In this document: positions 32,652 through 33,563 of the stretch, in pieces
Layout: each line of letters opens with the position of its first letter
Numbering within the stretch: the stretch's first letter is position 1
Assembly (NCBI GenBank): GCA_007123625.1
Contig: SKKS01000476.1
Span: 1 to 33,563, forward strand
From: Paracoccaceae bacterium
GTDB taxonomy: Bacteria > Pseudomonadota > Alphaproteobacteria > Rhodobacterales > Rhodobacteraceae
Direction of reading: 5' to 3'
Length of the DNA: 33,563 bases
Notes under the pieces: generated by a model
The model's input: only the letters and a program-made list of their open reading frames with translations
Told to the model about the DNA's origin: nothing
The model's database searches: none
Program-made: the position numbers and the translations under genes

Positions 32652-33563
32652 TCAGACGGGTCTGCGGGTGAACCCGAGCGATTTTTCCAGCTTGTCAGCC
32701 CGGCGCAAAACGCCTTCGCGGCGTTGCCGGGCCTTCGCTTCGGCGGCGCGCTGTGCGGTTGCACGCAGAGGATACGCCAGCACCGCTGGCAGCCGCCCGC
32801 CCACCCCTGGGGCCAGTCGCGCCAGTGCCGCCCGCAGGCGCGGCGCATGACGGCGAAACAGGTCATCGTCCAGCGCCACAAGCGCCTCGGCGCTGCCCGG
32901 ATCGCCCTGCCGCCCGGCGCGACCCACAAGCTGACGGTCGATGCGCGGGCTTTCGTGGTATTCGGTCAGCATCACATGCAGCCCGCCGGCGCGCCGGGCG
33001 GCGTCGCTCAGCCGGATGTCGGTGCCGCGCCCGGCCATGTTGGTCGCCACGGTGACGACGCCGACTTCGCCCGCGCGGGCGATCAGCGCGGCTTCGTCAC
33101 CGTCCTGCCGCGCATTCAGCACCACATGCGCCACCCCTGCGGCGGTCAGCACCTCCGCCACCCGTTCCGACACCTCGACCGAGCGGGTGCCAATCAGGAC
33201 CGGGCGCCCGCGCGCCACCATCCGCGCCGCGCGCCCGGCAATGGCGCGCAGCTTCGCCGCTTCACTACGGAAAAGACACACGCCCAGATCGCTGCGGCGC
33301 AGGCGACGGTGACGCGGCACCGGCGTGACGGCAAGGCCATAGGTTGCCCACAACTCGCGCACCACTTCAGACCCCGTGCCCGTCATCCCGCCAAACCACA
33401 GATAGCGGCGAAAGAACCCCTGATAGGTGATCTGCGCCAGCGTCCGGCGCGATGCCCCGGGCGGCAGCCCTTCCTTGACCTCGACCATCTGGTGCAGCCC
33501 GGCCTGCCATTGGCGATCGGCCAGCACGCGCCCGGTGAATTCGTCGACGATCTGCACCTTGTC
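32652..33563 (-). CDS. SecA-like preprotein translocase ATPase (partial; shortened C-terminus)
   Basis: The C-terminal 303 residues of a SecA-type DEAD motor; the frame runs off the window end (the GTG at 33557 is not the real start). Visible are IVDEFTGRV, the GMTGT motif, VLIGTRSVEVSE, and the NBD2 helicase motifs ATNMAGRGTDI and RQLVGRAGRQGDPGS, with a DDDLFRR segment. The protein then ends after about 70 more residues, without the long helical scaffold/wing regions and without the zinc-binding tail of housekeeping SecA. It is therefore probably an accessory SecA-like protein rather than the essential translocase. The neighbouring short HlyD-type gene, though convergent, is a plausible functional partner. 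Confidence 0.9.
   Translation of the reverse strand, partial: DKVQIVDEFTGRVLADRQWQAGLHQMVEVKEGLPPGASRRTLAQITYQGFFRRYLWFGGMTGTGSEVVRELWATYGLAVTPVPRHRRLRRSDLGVCLFRSEAAKLRAIAGRAARMVARGRPVLIGTRSVEVSERVAEVLTAAGVAHVVLNARQDGDEAALIARAGEVGVVTVATNMAGRGTDIRLSDAARRAGGLHVMLTEYHESPRIDRQLVGRAGRQGDPGSAEALVALDDDLFRRHAPRLRAALARLAPGVGGRLPAVLAYPLRATAQRAAEAKARQRREGVLRRADKLEKSLGFTRRPV

Noticed and set aside
1..33563. CRISPR arrays, tRNA or rRNA genes
   Set aside because: No regularly spaced repeats and no cloverleaf or rRNA-like segments were recognised in the intergenic regions.

Overview
The window is GC-rich, densely packed bacterial DNA in which many consecutive genes overlap by 1 or 4 nt (ATGA, TGATG, TAATG). 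The protein families and codon usage suggest an alphaproteobacterium, most likely a member of the Rhodobacterales (inference from gene content, no marker gene seen). There are no rRNA or tRNA genes, CRISPR arrays or intact mobile elements.

Layout. (1) 2-1665 (+): the last two genes of an oligopeptide-type ABC transporter operon (ATPases D and F) that begins outside the window. (2) 1704-4984 (-): a peptide-type solute-binding protein followed by an M32 metallocarboxypeptidase, with three strong stem-loops between them. (3) 5285-9189 (+): Gfo/Idh oxidoreductase, PhnW-like class V aminotransferase, CtBP-like D-2-hydroxyacid dehydrogenase and a GntR/FCD regulator. (4) 9161-13147 (-): a complete BCDF peptide-type ABC importer without its own binding protein. 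(5) 13310-17651 (+): CefD-like class V PLP enzyme, RraA-like protein, NAD-dependent epimerase and D-hydantoinase-type cyclic amidohydrolase. (6) 17779-22632 (+): hyuA, hyuB and an isochorismatase/N-carbamoylsarcosine-amidase-like hydrolase. (7) 22773-26402 (+): a decayed catabolic operon (sulfatase, Gfo/Idh, two ABC ATPases, amidohydrolase), each gene broken by deletion or frameshift, followed by an intact SDR (26399-27139). (8) 27332-32644 (+): an RND efflux unit (adaptor, 1063-aa pump, second short adaptor). (9) 32652-window end (-): the C-terminal part of a short SecA-like ATPase lacking the usual SecA tail.

Main result. Blocks 2 to 6 appear to be one regulon. Four promoter regions carry the same 11-bp dyad, YTGT-WWW-ACAR: 5074-5084 (binding protein), 5210-5220 (Gfo/Idh operon), 13271-13281 (CefD-like operon, divergent from the importer) and 17689-17699 (hyuA). 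This has the architecture expected for FadR/FCD-type GntR regulators, and a GntR/FCD gene lies inside the cluster. A coherent but unproven picture is import by the ABC system, ring opening of a cyclic amide or ureide by one or both hydantoinase types, decarbamoylation by the isochorismatase-like hydrolase, transamination by class V enzymes, and processing of the oxo acid by the 2-hydroxyacid dehydrogenase and RraA-like protein. The substrate cannot be read from the sequence. The decayed block downstream resembles the wreck of a second, sulfated-compound or sugar-type uptake and catabolism operon.
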